From: Artocarpus heterophyllus
Taxonomy: Eukaryota > Streptophyta > Magnoliopsida > Rosales > Moraceae
Length of the DNA: 64,000 nt
Assembly: GCA_025403435.1 (NCBI GenBank)
Contig: CM046331.1
Span: forward strand, 30,537,893 to 30,601,892
Direction of reading: 5' to 3'
A program made the translations under genes and the position numbers. The stretch's first letter is position 1. Every line of letters starts with the position of its first letter. Under the pieces are notes generated by a model. The model saw only the letters and a program-made list of their open reading frames with translations. It was not told the DNA's origin and did no database searches. Positions 1-11,876 of this stretch are shown here, piece after piece.

Positions 1-603
1 AAACCGTAAAGGAATATAAAAGAAAAGGTTATAGGATTGGAAAAGAGAGTAAAATATTAGAATGGAGTATCATTTCTTTTTTTCTAGTGTTTATTTATCT
101 AATGAAATAATGAGAAACAATCTCATTACTTTTCTAGCGTTTACTTACTTAGGAATGGAAATCTAATTTAATATAATTACTAAAATATCATGTTTACTTA
201 ATGAATAGCTATTAAATAATAACATTTGAATTTAGACATCTAAGTAAATATAATATTCATTTCTTTTAATAGAAAATCAATACTAAAGGGTATAAGAGGA
301 TTGGTATTCCCTTTTTTTTCTGTACATTGTGTGAGGCCCACAAAATTTTTATTACTGATTTTATAAATAAACACATTTTTAAAAAGGAAAAAGAATCACT
401 TCTTACACTCATTTTCCCATTGATGCAAAGTAAACATGTCTTTAATGTTGAAGCGAATTCGTTTCAAGAAGCCTGCAAGATCAAGGAAAAAGAAAAACTT
501 AGAAACAAAACCAAATTTTATAGATATGTAGTTTTGAGTAATATGCAATGATACTTTTCGTTTTCCTCGTTTAATTCTGTCTCAATGGTAATTTAAGAAT
601 TAA

Positions 604-605
604 AA

Positions 606-637
<32 letters not shown>

Positions 638-640
638 GAA
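604..640. repeat. (AAAG)n microsatellite in intron 1
   Basis: A GAAA repeat lies about 35 bases inside intron 1 of the minus-strand type I gene, where the transcript reads as a (CTTT)n pyrimidine tract. The A2 copy has the same repeat (about 23025-23061), slightly longer. Confidence 0.8.
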
Positions 641-677
641 ACAAAGCTTTGCTTTTTGGCGGGGATCGGATCCTTAC

Positions 678-1470
678 CAGGTTTAGAACAATGAACCTTG
701 TTGGAATCTTCCTCGACATAGCATTCGCCTCCAGTTGTACCGAAGCTGGGAAGCCATGAAAGCTCAAAACCATAAACAAGCTCATTGTGGATGTCTGTGT
801 AGGAAGTAATCTTCTTGAGATTCCCTGATCCCCTTCTTGTTGATATTAGAGACACTCGGTCAATGCGGCACAACTCCTCCAAATCTGAAAAACTTAGGCT
901 GCCACCAACAACGACATAAGAATATAGACTTTTGCTGCAAGGGTCTCTGTTAACGTACTTGTAATGATGATGCTGATTCTTCACCGGTTTTTCACAGGTC
1001 AAGAATACTATCGTCTCTCCCAGTGGGTAAACATTCATGGGCTCTGTCGATCTACGACTATCTGGTTTTCGAACGGGTTTGAACCTCATGTACACTTCAA
1101 ATTTATCCTCTCTCGGCCAGCCGAATGTCTCCTTGCTCAGAGAATAAGACGGGATAGAGTAGCAATTTTCCTTGTGAATATCGGGATCAGCAATTCTAAT
1201 TGTGTAGTTATTGTAATCAATTGCATGTACGTAATATTTACCCCTTCCTCGCAAGTATAATACGGCAAAGTTGTTCTCGCAAGAGAGCTCATACCTTGTG
1301 TCACCGCACTTTCGAGGATCACTTGCAAGTCGGAAAGGGTGGCTAATATGGTGGAGATTGCCGCAGAAAGGGCAATGATTTGCATCGATTGTTTCATAAA
1401 TTATGGTCATCAATGCAAGATGGGCTATGACTAATCGGGTTAACAATGTTGCTCTTCCACTAATCTCCAT
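678..1470 (-). CDS. LRK10-like receptor kinase, type I, exon 1 only (gene runs off the left edge)
   Basis: Exon 1 of a type I LRK10-like receptor, encoding 264 residues plus one base (phase 1). The ATG at 1470 opens a hydrophobic signal peptide (about residues 8-27). A GUB_WAK_bind-type ectodomain follows, with CGN..I.HPFRL, a KCGD motif, LSCENN and the [11 protein letters not shown] block that marks this subfamily. The splice donor (minus-strand GTAAGG, 672-677) follows codon Pro264, at the same place as in the A2 paralogue. The linker and kinase exons would lie about 0.4-2 kb beyond the left edge, judged from A2. Compared with A2 it lacks two residues near the N terminus, giving Cys-x2-Cys, but keeps the Cys in FLTCEKP that A2 has lost. 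It is divergent from the type II gene starting at 1958. The family senses extracellular, often cell-wall or pathogen-related, cues at the plasma membrane, but the ligand here is unknown. Confidence 0.88.
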
Positions 1471-1957
1471 TTGGTTAGACTTAGTTTTGCACGTCGCAGA
1501 CTTTTACATGTATATTCCACAAATGTATGAAGAGCAAACATATAAATAGAAATTTACTTGGGGGGTGAGAGAGAGGAAGTATCTAAAATACCCTTGAAAA
1601 AAAAGAAAGGGAGAAGAAATATTACATATTTTTTAATTATAATTTTTTCAAAGAAAAATTTACTTGGATTAATTGTTTAAATTTTTCTCAATTTTTTTGT
1701 TTTGTTTTCGCATATTTAATTAAGAACTTTTCGCAGCACTCAACACAGAAAATGTAATAATTTATGTATTAAGCTTATTGATGGTATAAAAATTCAAGAC
1801 TTCAAAATGCAGGGTATGCTTTCCAAGAAAAAGCAAAATAGGAGTTAAAAATAAATAATCCTTTCCTTTTACATACATAGCCCCTTTAAAAGGACCTAGA
1901 GGTGAATTAATATAACATAACATAGAAGAGGCTTCGAAACACTCTTCTGCTATAGAG
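1471..1957. promoter_or_regulatory. Divergent intergenic region between type I and type II receptor genes (A1)
   Basis: These 487 bp separate two start codons facing away from each other, so they must contain both promoters. Toward the type I gene there is an AT-rich TATA-like stretch at 1541-1548, about 70 bp upstream of its ATG. Toward the type II gene, TTTAAAAGG at about 1884 lies some 70 bp upstream of its ATG. No other element can be named with confidence. In A2 the first stretch has changed to TTAAATAG. Confidence 0.5.
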
Positions 1958-4123
1958 ATGAGTGGTTTGTTGCAAATAGCCGTGTTCTCTCTTTTCTTCT
2001 TTTTCACAGTAGCTTTTGTTGTCGCAGGAGCAAGCAAAGATGATTGTTCAAAATCATCATCGTCTGTGCGTGGGGAAAAATGGCAGTCCAACAACCGCAG
2101 CTACCCAGGCTTCGATACATCCTGCCTCGGGAATGAGGCAGTACTTGAGCTGCCACTTATTCCAATCAAATTAATTGTATCAGATATAGATTATCATTCC
2201 CGGAGAATTCAAATAAAAATCCCAGATCATGCGTGGTTTCAGAAGAAACCAATTTTAGACATGATGAACCTGTCAAATCATTCTCCATTTCGATTCACTT
2301 ATGAATCTTCCCTTGTTACTTTGCTAAATTGCTCTGGACAACTATCCAGCGATCACTTTGAGGTTGATGCCCCATTAATCCGAGGCCCTGGCTACAGAAT
2401 TTCGGCCATTTTTTCTGACCGGCGCATTGAGAACTGCTTGGGGCTCGTTTCTTGTTCCAAGATGTACGACTTCAATGCACCAGTCGATCCTGGTTACATA
2501 AGCAGTTATATGACCATGGGCCCTTTTTCACTGACATGGTCGAACATAAGTTGTCCGCAATGTGAAGAAATCTTTGAGGGACGCGGATGGAAGAAAAGTG
2601 GCACTGAGAATGAAACTGAATGCTTCCGCAAATTCAAACAAAGTAAAGGTAAGATCTGCTCAAGCTAATTAGAATTTTTAGAAGAACAATGAAACACTTT
2701 TCATCTTCAATATTCAAATCAATATCTAAGAACTTGATTTTTGAAAGAACTAGTCTAAAAAGATTACCAGAAAAGGAAGTTTCCGATATTTTGTACATTG
2801 ATCTGCATTGTTAACGAAGTCTCTCAATAAAATAAATACATATGCCTAAAAAACGTAACTAACTTTTTTTGGTTCTTCTTTTTCCCAGGTCTATCGGTGA
2901 AATCAATTGTTCTTATTGCAGGTAAGTTGTCTAACATAATAAGTACTTAGTTACTGAAAACAGTAATGTTAAGGTTCTTAAGTCAGACTCCTGTTATAAT
3001 ATGTGCAGGTTCAACTGTGGCTTTATTGGTCGTTCTGCTAATGGTTATAGCAATTCTCTGTATGTACAATTTATACAAAAATGATAGACAAAGTCGACTA
3101 AGAATTGAGAGGTTTTTGGAGGACTACAAATCTTTTAAGCCATCACGATATTCTTATGCTGATATCAAGAAAATCACCACTCATTTCAAGGACAAATTAG
3201 GCCAAGGTGCCTATGGAACTGTGTTCAAAGGAAAGCTTTCCAACGAAATCCTTGTTGCTGTAAAGGTCCTAAACAACACCAAGGGAAATGGGGAGGAATT
3301 TATCAATGAAGTGGCAACAATGGGTCAAATTCACCATGTCAATGTTGTTCGCTTGGTCGGTTATTGCGCCGATGGATATAGAAGGGCTCTTGTTTACGAG
3401 TTCTTGCCAAATGATTCACTAGAGAAGTATATATCACAGGCAGCAAAAGATACAAACCGTTGGCTTAGTTGGGAGAAATTGCAAGACATTGCTTTGGGCA
3501 CAGCTAAGGGAATTGAGTATCTCCACCAAGGGTGTGATCAAAGGATCCTCCATTTTGATATCAAACCTCATAATATTTTGTTGGACCACAACTTTTCTCC
3601 AAAAATTTCTGACTTCGGTCTAGCAAAATTGTGCTCCAAGGACAAAAGTACTGTGTCAATGAGTACAGCTAGAGGAACCGTGGGCTATATTGCACCAGAA
3701 ATGTTCTCTAGAAACTTTGGAAACGTGTCTTATAAGTCTGACGTCTATAGCTTTGGAATGTTGTTGCTTGAAATGGTAGGAGGAAGAAAGGTTAATGCTA
3801 ATGGAAAAGAGAACGGCACTTCTCATGAAGTTTACTATCCAGAATGGATTTATAATCTTCTAGAAGAAGGAGAAGATCTACGGATTCAGATAGAGGATGA
3901 GGAAGATGCCAAAATTGTGAAGAAACTTGCAATAGTCGGGCTTTGGTGCATCCAGTGGCATCCAGTGGGTCGTCCTACCATGAAAGTGGTTGTACAAATG
4001 CTGGAAGGAGAAGAAGAATTATCCATGCCGCCTAATCCGTTTGCTTCTACTGGTCCATCAAAGAAAAATACAAAGATGACTGCAAGACGTAAACACCTAG
4101 AGTTAGAAGCTATAGTTGAATAA
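1958..4123 (+). CDS. LRK10-like receptor-like kinase, type II (A1 copy)
   Basis: A complete three-exon gene for 612 residues: 1958-2648, 2889-2921 and 3009-4123. All borders are GT..AG and all junctions phase 1. Signal peptide about 1-24. The ectodomain (about 27-230) resembles GUB_WAK_bind and WAK-associated domains (YPGFDTSC, DIDY, LVSCSKMYDF, LTWSNISCPQCE) but lacks the usual leading CG..I.FPF..CG segment. Transmembrane helix about 236-262, spanning the exon 2/3 junction. Kinase about 300-580: glycine loop GQGAYGTV (306-313), catalytic Lys327 in VAVK, HFD 423-425 in place of HRD (non-RD class), DFG 443-445 and APE 470-472. All catalytic residues are present, so an active Ser/Thr kinase is expected. 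Its protein is identical to that of the 24386-26551 gene. Non-RD kinases of this family are often linked to pathogen sensing; the ligand is unknown. Confidence 0.93.
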
Positions 4124-4886
4124 GCAAGATCATGTAGGCATAAATTTTGTTTTAAAAAGATTTAATTTAAATGAAAACTTTATTCCGCTCATTTCTTTGG
4201 GACTAAGTTAATGTGTTGGTTGATTTGGCAGCTCCTGAATCCCTTTTCATTCATATCCCCACTTTGAGATTTTTTTTTTTTCTTTTGACGAGATGTATAA
4301 CTTTAAAAATCTTTTCATTTTCAAATTCGATCTGATTCATTTGTTTGTAGAGCTATTTACTTGATCACAGACATTTCTGGAACACTTCTAATGGAGAGAC
4401 AATAAAGAAACATCGCCTTAATTTTAAATTACATATTGCAGAAGAATCTGATTCAACTTTTTTATTTGTGTCAAAAAGTAATCAAACCACAAACAACCAA
4501 ACACTTCCTTAATTCAACTTTCAATAGGTTATTGAGATTGATGTTCTTTTTCTTTTTTTTTTTCTTTTTGGTTTTCCTATTGGCTTTTATTTAGAAGGTT
4601 TTTAAAAGGCTTTACATTTAGGACAGATTTCCTTCATTTATTTCAATAAATTTGAGGGGGGCGTTTCCTAGTGCATAAGTCAACTAGTGGGTGTCAACTT
4701 ACTTAAAATGAAGTTCAAATACTGGTATTGAGTTATTGAGGGTGATGATAGTGGGCGGTGAGTGGGTCGGGGTGGTTGGTGATATGCAAATTAAAAAATG
4801 GAAGAAGAAGACCAATATTTTTGGTTTTTTTAAATGTTTTTGAGTTATGGAAAACATGATATTGAGTTATTGAGGGTTAGTTTAGG

Positions 4887-5060
4887 GGGTGTTTGACAGT
4901 GGTGGAAACCACTCAGTTCTCACCACAATCTCAGTTATAAATAATGTAAAGCTCTCACATGGTTACAGTAACAATAAAAAAATGTGTTACAGTATAAAAC
5001 TCTCACATGCTACAGTAAAAGTGGTTTCCACCACTTGTTTTCACCACCCTTTCAAACACC
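4887..5060. mobile_element. MITE-like element with GGGTGTTTG ends (A1)
   Basis: About 174 bp, starting GGGTGTTTGACAGTGGTGG and ending with the imperfect inverse (..CCACCCTTTCAAACACC). The interior carries the family signature CAGTATAAAACTCTCACATGCTACAGT, here split by degenerate copies. It has no coding capacity. Related copies lie at 11706-11876, 27312-27484 and 34130-34300, with degraded relatives near 5485 and 62030. Superfamily is not assigned because a target-site duplication is not clear. Confidence 0.6.
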
Positions 5061-5953
5061 TTATTAGTCTTTTAATGATAAATTGATGTCACGTGATGGA
5101 ACATGACAAAAGTCTGTCTAAAATGGCATGTCCTTTTGTTAATTTAGTCATTTTGCACCCTTTTTTAAAGTTCAGTGTTAGTTGAGCTAAGAAAAAAGAG
5201 AGGGACCAATAAGTAATTTTTTAAATAATTTAAGGTCCAACCAAACAATTTACTCTTAGATAAAATATTCACCCAGATCAGATCCATAAATTCGTATTTT
5301 ACATGAAGACCTGTTGTGGAGACTTGAACCTCAATGCAAGTAAACACGACACAACTTAAAACGGGTCAATAGGCTAATTCTTCGCAAGCTTCCATGAAGC
5401 AAGACATGGAAAGTAAATATGATAAATGATCTGGAAAGGTAATATATTTGATAATGTTACAACCTCTTATGCTTTGCGAACTTAGTTTGACAAGTTAGTT
5501 AAAACTAATACAGTATAAAGCTCTGATATGCTACAACGAAAATTAAAAATTTGCTATAATATAAAGCATTTATATATTATTATATTTAAGTTTTAACTTT
5601 AAGTTTTAATTCCGTTTCCAAATACCCTTAATGTTATTAGTATAAGATGACTTAAACTAGTCTTGCATAAAGATGACTGGCTAGTATTTTGAAGGCTTTT
5701 AGGTAAGAAGACTCGGAACTTTTTTTGTTAGAAAGAAGACCTCGAACTTTCGATGTGGTACAATATGTGAAATATAGAATATTTAAGCGAAAAGTTCAAA
5801 AGTTTCTTTCCAGCAAAAAAAAAAAAATTTCCAAGTCTTCTTGCCTAAAAGTCTTCGAAACACTTAGCAAGTCACTTTATGCAAGACTAGCGTATATTAT
5901 ATTATATAGATCTTGTTAAGAGGGAGAAAACTGTTAGATATTATAAAATATCG

Positions 5954-6110
5954 AGACCGTTTGGTATTATTTTTAAAATAAATAAAAATATTTTTATTTT
6001 AAAAAATAAAGTTTTTAAAAAAATTATATTAAAAATATTTTTAAAATTTTTACTTTAAAAAACATACTAAAACATTTTTAAAAATATTAAAAACATAACC
6101 AAACAAGGCC
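5954..6110. mobile_element. MITE-like element with CCGTTTGGT / ACCAAACAAGGCC ends (A1)
   Basis: A 157-bp, extremely AT-rich, near-palindromic element. Its left end reads GACCGTTTGGT and its right end is the approximate inverse. The whole interior can pair with itself. The A2 copy is 28377-28532. It is non-coding. Confidence 0.5.
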
Positions 6111-8744
6111 ATTATATTTGCAGATCTATTAGCATTTACTTTTCAAAGTCTTTGCTCGTCTTTTTAAGAATATACTTCCCGGAAGCTGGGCCAAATTACC
6201 GTGTTGATCCGTTTTGAGTTCTTTTGATTTGTCCGGAAAATATTTTACAAAAAACAACAAATTGTACCACGTCTAAAGTTCAAATTCTTAACAAAAATCT
6301 TTAAAACACTTGTTAGTCATCTTCATGCAAGTCTAGCTTATATTATACAGATAATATTAATAAAGTATTTGACAAATCGGTTTAAACTAAAAAAATCAGT
6401 ATAATTATTATAGTATAATAAAGTTTTATATTGTAAATTTTGCTTTATGACGTAACTGTTAAGAACTTTATAATGTAGATGGCTCGAACAGGTAAGTTTA
6501 AAACAGTGTGGCAACACACTGTTTGAGGTCGCAAACTTGTTAATATTATCAAATGTTGTCTTTGCAAATCTTCAATCATATTTACCTTCCAACTCTTGGC
6601 TCGTCTTTTTTTTTTTTTCTTTTGGGACCTAGCTACATGTAAGCTACGAGAAATTACCCCGTTGATCCCTTTTAAGTTATGTTGTGTTTACTTGCATCGA
6701 CGTTCAAAGTCTTCACAACAAGTCCTTGTACATCGGCACAGGGCGGAGCTATATTGGGCCCCTCAAGTGTTTTTTTACAATCTGATTTTTTAATATTTGC
6801 CCCTGAAAATTTTTAAATTGCAATATGAAATTACATTTTTTTTTTGAAAATGATGCAGTAGTCTAGTTGAAGACCAGTCCTTTTTCAATTATCATGTGTT
6901 ATTTACGTTATGTTTCTTATTTTCTATATTTTTTTCCCTAAACGTTAGTGTCGTTTCAAGTCTATTGGCCCATAAACGACCAAACGCAGCGTTTTAGCGT
7001 ACCGGGTCAGGTGGTGCAAAAGCCGTTTTTGCCGCTGTTGTGTGGCAGACTTCTAAATAATCACCGGAACCTCAAGTCATGCTTGTAGTTACTAAAAAAA
7101 CCATATATGTTTGTAGATTAATTTGTTCCTCTCACTTGTTGTAATGTCTATATTAATATATCCTCAATGTGAGTGAGTTTGATTTCTAACAAAATTTTTA
7201 AATCAACAAAAAACTGGCAAGTCTTGTGCTACATGTACTCCAATAAAATAATTTCAATTCTGAATTTAAGTAGACGACCTGTCTCTTTCCCCTCTACAAC
7301 TCAAAATGGCAAGAAATAACGTTCCAAGCTTATCGTAACTTTTACCTTTGGTACTTCCGTCAAAGGAACTTAAAAACAAAACGCAAGAGAAAATGCAAGT
7401 GTTAAGAATTAGAAGCTCTAATTCTATACCAAAAGTAAAGAAAACGCATGAAGGAAACAAATTGGGAAAAGAAAAATGAACACACAAAATTTATATGGTA
7501 TACTCTCGATGTATGAGAGTTGCGTTCACTTCAATCATTGCGGGCTATAAACGAAAATAAATTTATGAGAGAAAATTGCTCCGCACTCAACTTTTTGTGT
7601 TTTTTCCAACTTTACCAATTTAACTCTAATTTGGTGCCCTCTTATATATAGGAAATTGAATTTTGCAGATGTAAAATTTCCTACTCTTAATAAAATTTTG
7701 GTCTGGAGGTTCCGTCTCATACCGTCAGGAGGGGACTTGCCACATCTCTTCCAACCACCACAACAACCTTAGGGGTAAGTCGATCTTTGCAATTCTTTGT
7801 GTAAAAAATAATTTATCAAGGCATTAAATTAGACTCCATAGCTTTATAGTGAGATGCCTGGCAAACTTAGCAACTTAACATTGGAGGCAATAGCCGAGTG
7901 AGCATATGTTGGATTTTTAGACATTATAATAACTTAAAAAAAAAAATACAAGATATCTATTAGTTATCAATTAATAGAATACAATATGAAATACATTAAA
8001 TTCAAGATTTACTAATTATTTATTATTAATTATCAATGCTTTAGTTATCTACTATTGATTGATGGATAACGTCAAAGTAGTTTTAGGTCGTCGGCTTTAG
8101 TAGAGTTGTCTCCTTCGAGAATGATAGTACTTGCTTTGAAATTTCATATTTCTTTTCCATTTTCATAAATATCAAATAAAAGGGTTATCTATGCGTGTGT
8201 GTGTATATATATATATTCTATGATTTTCATTAAATACTAATGTAGTAGTTGCTGAATGATTCTTGTATGCCTAGCTTGGTATATCTTCCTGGAAATTGCA
8301 AGAAACACTTTTGATGTCTTCTTCACTTAAAGTTCAAGTCTTCATTACAAGTCCTCAAAGCAAGACTGGCGACTGGGCAGTGGTCTTCGATGTTCTCCTA
8401 ACAAGTTTTCCACCACAAAACCGTCTAACACAAAAGTCTTCCAATATTAATCGCTGTTTTTTTTCTTCAAATTATCTATCAAGAAACAAGACTGGGGCCA
8501 CTAGGCAATATTAGCGTTTTGTTGTCGTTTTCTTCAAATTATCTATAATTGGAGGTGATGTATAAATGAAACAGAAGGGACAAAGAGGGAGAGATTCAAA
8601 GTTTAAGTTGGTAAGGTGGAAACTTTTAAGCAAAGTGGGACCCAAAATTCAGGAGATATGGGTGCAAATAGTCTATTATTTTTTTAATTTAATATTTAAT
8701 AGTTTCCTTATTCTTTCTTGCATTTTTCATCTATATTATCTAAA

Positions 8745-9020
8745 GACGAAGAGTTACAAGTCTTGCTTAGAAGTCTACACTATGAATGTCCTATGCGCTT
8801 CCTGTCTCTCCCTCCAAGTAAGTCTTCTACGAAACTTGTTACATAAAATAAAGAAAAAGGACAAATGGAAAATCGGAGCTTTCAGATTGCCATATCATCG
8901 GTCCTTCATTAATGTTATGTACCTTTATGACTTCATTTGTCAATGTATGACGATGACTAGGGCCATAAGGGAATGTATAGCGAAGGTTCTGTCATCTTAA
9001 ACGAGACCAGACGGTAAGTA
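8745..9020. repeat. Sub-module C, copy 1 of 6
   Basis: A roughly 270-bp unit beginning GACGAAGAG..CAAGTCTTGCTTAGAAGTCTA and ending near TCATCTTAAACGAGACC. The other copies are listed separately. Copy 1 and copy 3 are identical because they lie in the A1/A2 duplication. Confidence 0.8.
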
Positions 9021-9588
9021 GGATTTATTTATTAGTTTATACAAAAAGAGGCGGAGGCGCAAGACATAAAAAATTCCTATTTCCCATTACTCAGCTATCT
9101 AACTTGTGAAACTAAATTAATTGCTTTACTTATAAAGGTAGAATAAATTCAAGTTTTAAATCATTAAAATATAAAAAAATAATAAACATAAACATCTAAG
9201 GATTTAGAATTCATCTTAAAAGATCAATCTGTTATATAAAGTCACATAATTTTTTTTATAAATTTATTATTATTAATTTTATATTTAGACAATATAAAAT
9301 TGATCAGATTTTTACACTTTATTATTAATGTATACAAGAGACCACATTTCATATTTTTTTACGAAGAGCAGTGACAACTAGCATCCAAACAATGTGGAAT
9401 ATCTCAATTAGGTTGGCATCTAATAACATACACACCCATCTTGCATAAAGCCCTCTCAATCAATATTTTTAAAAATAAAAATAACAAAGTTCAGAAAGAA
9501 TATAAGGATATACAACCTCCCAAAAGAGCAATTCATCTCAACACTATAGCCGGCTCATAATCAACACTTGAATTAATATATTCTATAG

Positions 9589-11317
9589 TATAGAACTTTT
9601 GAAAAGCATGCTATAGATTATATTAATTTAACGCTTAATATATATATATATATATATATAATTTATGCTTATCGGTTGAAGTCAGACATTTGTAATTTTT
9701 CAACCGGAGACGACCGTTCTCTCTATGAGACCAAAGCCTTTCTAGCTTAGTCCTTCACACCGAATGGATGAACATGTAGGTAGAAAGGAATTAGGGATTT
9801 TTAAAGGTCATTCACTCACTTTTTTCACCCGTTAGTCTCAACTCAAGAGTTAAGCAGGTCCCATTTTTCTTCTTCTCTACTTCTTTATCTATGTGCCTAG
9901 ACTCTCTGGTAGAGTTTTAGCACTCTAACTAAGACTCTTTATTGTGTATAAAATGAATAAAGGAGGCCTCTATTTATAGAGAATGAGAGCCCTAATTAAT
10001 TTTAAAGTTTCCTTTATTTAATTAAAATAAAAGAGACAATATTCTTTTCCCTTATGCTACATGTGGCGCCACACATAAAGAGATTCTCTGTGCTTGAGAA
10101 AGGAGAGAAAATCTGCTTGTTATCCAATCTAATTTATTTCCAAATCAAAGCTTCTAATTTTAAATTAAATCACATTATTTATCCATACGAGAAAGTCCCA
10201 AATATGGAAACTTAGTAAACAAGCTTTGGACCACACAAAGAACCCTTCCTTGCTTCAGAATGTGTCACACATAGTAGGTGGGCCCGCTATGTTCTTCTAA
10301 AATTAATTATTAGCTATTATTTAATAATTTTATTATTTAATAATAATAAATTATTTTATAGTTAATTTATTTTGAGTGATATTTAAGTTAGAATTCCATA
10401 ATTCTAAATTAATTAATTCAACCAAAATTCTACTTGTCCAAACAATATTTACAAGGATAGTGGTGGACTAATGGACCTATAATTTCAAGCTCCAATAAAA
10501 CCAATATATTAATTAAACTCTTTAATTAATATATTACTTTTTATTAATTACTCTATTAAAAACTTAGAATTGCACTCGTGAAATTATAAATATAAGTACT
10601 CATACTTTAGAGTCGTTCACTTGATATAGTCATTGCATATAAATTAATCCTCTATAAAAAATTTATAACTAGAGATAGGTAAAATCCGTTAAACTCTCTA
10701 ATTACTTTTTTAGCCTCTAGTGTCATTGATTTTTTAATAAAAAATAAATTCATGAACTTAATCACAAATTAAGTGCACATATTATTGAAGACCTAAATCA
10801 ATACTTAAGAGAATTATTTATCTTCTCAAATCCAGACTGAGTAAGTCAAAAGACATAATTTCACAAATAGGAATCTATTAATAACTCAAGATTAAGATCA
10901 TCACCATCGGTCGATGTAATTAAATCTTAATTATTATATTTAATGAAAAATATTACCTATTCATATCATATCATTCCTTAATGACTCACTACATTAATTG
11001 TTTGGATAAGATTAGTCTATTCTTAAAGAAATGACTTACACTTGTAATGCTTAATTAAAAAATTTATACTTTAATTGGGTAATTAATTATATATTATTGA
11101 CTATTTTAATTATTATCCTTAAATATTATTCTCTTATATATGACACTTATATACAATATTTAAGGCTACATAGATAATTATGGAGTTTAAAATTTTTAAA
11201 GATATTCATAAAGTATTCAAAATACATGCACATAAATATAGTAAAAAATTCACTTTATTTATTTATAAATATGCTTTTTATAAAACATTACATGCTTTCA
11301 GGGCATCTATACTAACA
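9589..11317 (-). mobile_element. LTR relic, minus orientation (B1 copy, 5' part lost)
   Basis: This block matches 38347-40193, the better-preserved copy, where the LTR runs between TGTTGG and TAACA ends beside a degenerate primer-binding site. The first 100 bp or so are missing here. On the minus strand it has a good TATA box, CTATAAATA (9971-9979), as expected inside an LTR. No retroelement coding sequence adjoins it. The A2 copy is 32014-33742. Confidence 0.55.
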
Positions 11318-11705
11318 AAAAAAAAACCTGGTTGTGACTTATTTTCTAATTTTTAAAAATTTAAAGTATATTTATTTTAATTTCCTAGATTGCTCTCTAT
11401 CAAGTAATCAGGAGATTTAACCGTGATTTAAGGAAAAAAAAGAACGAGATAAAAAGTGAAGAAAAGCATTAACTCTTTTAATAAAATAAATTATGACCTG
11501 ACACACCCATATATAGTTTGGCTTCGAGTACCCGTTGAGCACAAATGATTCCTGTACGCCTTAGTTATATCTTCCTGAAAATTGCAAAAAGCACTTTTGA
11601 TATTTTTTTTCATCTTTTGTCGTATTCGCCGAAAGTTCAAGTGTTCATTGCAAGTCTTGCATAAAAAAGTTTTCATTACAAGCCAACCAAGTTTTCCGCC
11701 ACAAA

Positions 11706-11876
11706 GTGTTTGAAACGGTGAGGTAGGTGGTAGGTTAGACATTTTTTTAGTGATATATAATATAAAACTTTTATATACTACTGTAATAATAAAAAAATTA
11801 TTACAATATAAAATTGTTATATGCTACAGTTAAAAAATATTTTTAACCAACATTTTAAAAATCCTGTCAAACACCC
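11706..11876. mobile_element. MITE-like element, GTGTTTG family (A1)
   Basis: A 171-bp relative of the element at 4887. It ends in CAAACACCC and has the repeated interior ..TACTGTAATAATAAAAAAATTATTACA... It is degraded and non-coding. Confidence 0.45.

Larger units (their letters stand above)
4124..7074. other. Intergenic stretch downstream of the A1 type II gene
   Basis: AT-rich DNA with no supportable gene. It holds poly-T tracts, two small inverted-repeat elements (4887-5060 and 5954-6110) and, at about 6738, a lone GGGCGGAGCTA motif like the end of the element at 60976. The matching region in A2 (26552-29496) is nearly identical, including the noncoding parts. The last bases before 7075 show no kinase sequence although a kinase 3' flank begins there. 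Confidence 0.7.
7075..11876. repeat. Module B1: orphan kinase 3' flank, LTR relic and AT-rich DNA
   Basis: The first bases (AGTCATGCTTGTAGTTAC...) match the 3' flank that directly follows the stop codon of the truncated kinases at 13787 and 36132, yet no kinase sequence precedes them here. Other copies are B2 29497-34300 (inside A2), B3 36140-40620, and a partial one at 13795-16683. It contains the six-copy sub-module (8745-9020), an LTR relic (9589-11317) and a small inverted-repeat element at its end. Two identical 144-codon frames (8566-9000 and A2 30991-31425) occur here. I do not call them genes because related copies are broken by indels. Confidence 0.8.

Noticed and set aside
964..1260. 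98-codon plus-strand frame inside the type I exon 1 (also 23387-23683)
   Set aside because: Antisense shadow of the ectodomain coding sequence.
1762..2094. 110-codon minus-strand frame opposite the type II exon 1 (also 24190-24522)
   Set aside because: It lies antisense to the start of a well-supported gene and shows no domain. It is duplicated only because the region is.
8566..9000. 144-codon frame, identical in A2 at 30991-31425
   Set aside because: Identity is explained by the recent duplication. Related copies at 15.3 kb and 37.4 kb have indels and stops, so there is no sign of coding constraint.
9961..9985. Plus-strand promoter of a pararetrovirus-like element
   Set aside because: The TATA box reads properly on the minus strand, and the block fits an LTR better. 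No viral coding domain is nearby.
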